A stretch of 64,000 nucleotides of DNA from Pseudomonas akapageensis (GTDB lineage: Bacteria > Pseudomonadota > Gammaproteobacteria > Pseudomonadales > Pseudomonadaceae). Shown here in pieces: positions 63,980-64,000 of the stretch. Position 1 is the first letter of the stretch, and every line of letters starts with the position of its first letter. The notes under the pieces are model-generated. The model saw nothing but the letters and a program-made list of their open reading frames with translations. It had not been told where the DNA came from and did not search any database. The DNA lies in contig NZ_VXCP01000014.1 of assembly GCF_011355085.1 (NCBI RefSeq), positions 1-64,000 of the forward strand, given 5' to 3'. Made by a program: the position numbers and the translations under genes.

Positions 63980-64000
63980 GGGCCTTGGCGTTAAAATGCC

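Noticed and set aside
62640..64000. Integration at tRNA-Thr by a genomic island or prophage
   Set aside because: No integrase gene and no repeated tRNA 3' end are visible in the window; the downstream repeats are unrelated to the tRNA.
1..64000. CRISPR array, rRNA genes, riboswitch
   Set aside because: No regularly spaced repeats, rRNA sequence or recognisable riboswitch aptamer was seen on either strand.

Overview
The window looks like a chromosomal segment of a fluorescens/putida-type Pseudomonas. The grounds are its high GC content, REP sequences of the GTGGGAGC...GCCNGCGATG type, Crc/Hfq-style A-rich leaders, and the core genes at both ends. On the left are ndh, a DUF3094 gene and a DUF1780 gene. 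On the right are a COG3235-type membrane protein, yacG, coaE, pilD, pilC, pilA and a tRNA-Thr. As I recall, these two groups lie almost side by side in P. putida and P. aeruginosa. If so, about 56 kb here (roughly 2.4-58 kb) is an accessory block set between them.

Region 1 (2.4-13.5 kb) is mostly on the minus strand. It has a LuxR-type regulator, an ene-reductase / 3-alpha-HSD-like SDR / gamma-carbonic-anhydrase-like operon, and a graveyard of three gene fragments (LuxR paralogue, RND permease, MFS carrier). It then has WrbA, a VanA-type Rieske oxygenase with its reductase, a DUF2817 zinc peptidase-like gene and an amino-acid-type ABC binding protein.

Region 2 (13.7-42.5 kb, plus strand) is the main catabolic island. 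A LysR gene is followed by a complete lower meta-cleavage pathway for 2,3-dihydroxyphenylpropionate (mhpB-C-D-F-E) and a chemoreceptor. Next is a hydrophobic-compound trafficking set (YCF48-like protein, MMPL/RND permease, DUF1302, DUF1329) with an MDR dehydrogenase and a cupin. Then comes a set that closely resembles the 2-oxo-1,2-dihydroquinoline 8-monooxygenase system of P. putida 86: AraC/XylS-type OxoS, Rieske oxygenase OxoO and reductase OxoR. Two amidases, an M20 homologue with altered metal ligands, two alpha/beta hydrolases, an SDR, a VOC extradiol dioxygenase and a lipocalin-like protein are interleaved with it. Three promoters, upstream of mhpB, oxoO and oxoR, share a XylS-like element and a -10 box at identical spacing over 62 bp. 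This ties the parts into one regulon. The simplest reading is attack on a 2-quinolone-type N-heterocycle at C8, ring opening and nitrogen loss, then entry into the DHPP meta pathway. The molybdenum quinoline 2-oxidoreductase genes (qorMSL) are not in the window.

Region 3 (42.7-51.1 kb) is an amino-acid module: Cys/Met-metabolism PLP enzyme, S-methylmethionine-permease-like carrier, LysR, threonine synthase, Lrp/AsnC, homoserine dehydrogenase without an ACT domain, and an aldehyde dehydrogenase. It suggests homoserine or methionine-derivative catabolism. Region 4 (51.2-58 kb) has a secreted SnoaL-like protein, a soluble Cache protein coupled to a GntR regulator, a divergent PuuC-like aldehyde dehydrogenase with an APC permease, and TrkH.

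The right end (58.2-64 kb) returns to core genes. pilB is reduced to a remnant fused in frame upstream of pilC. After the tRNA-Thr there are four copies of a ~31-bp repeat arranged as two inverted pairs, one of which brackets a small unknown ORF.
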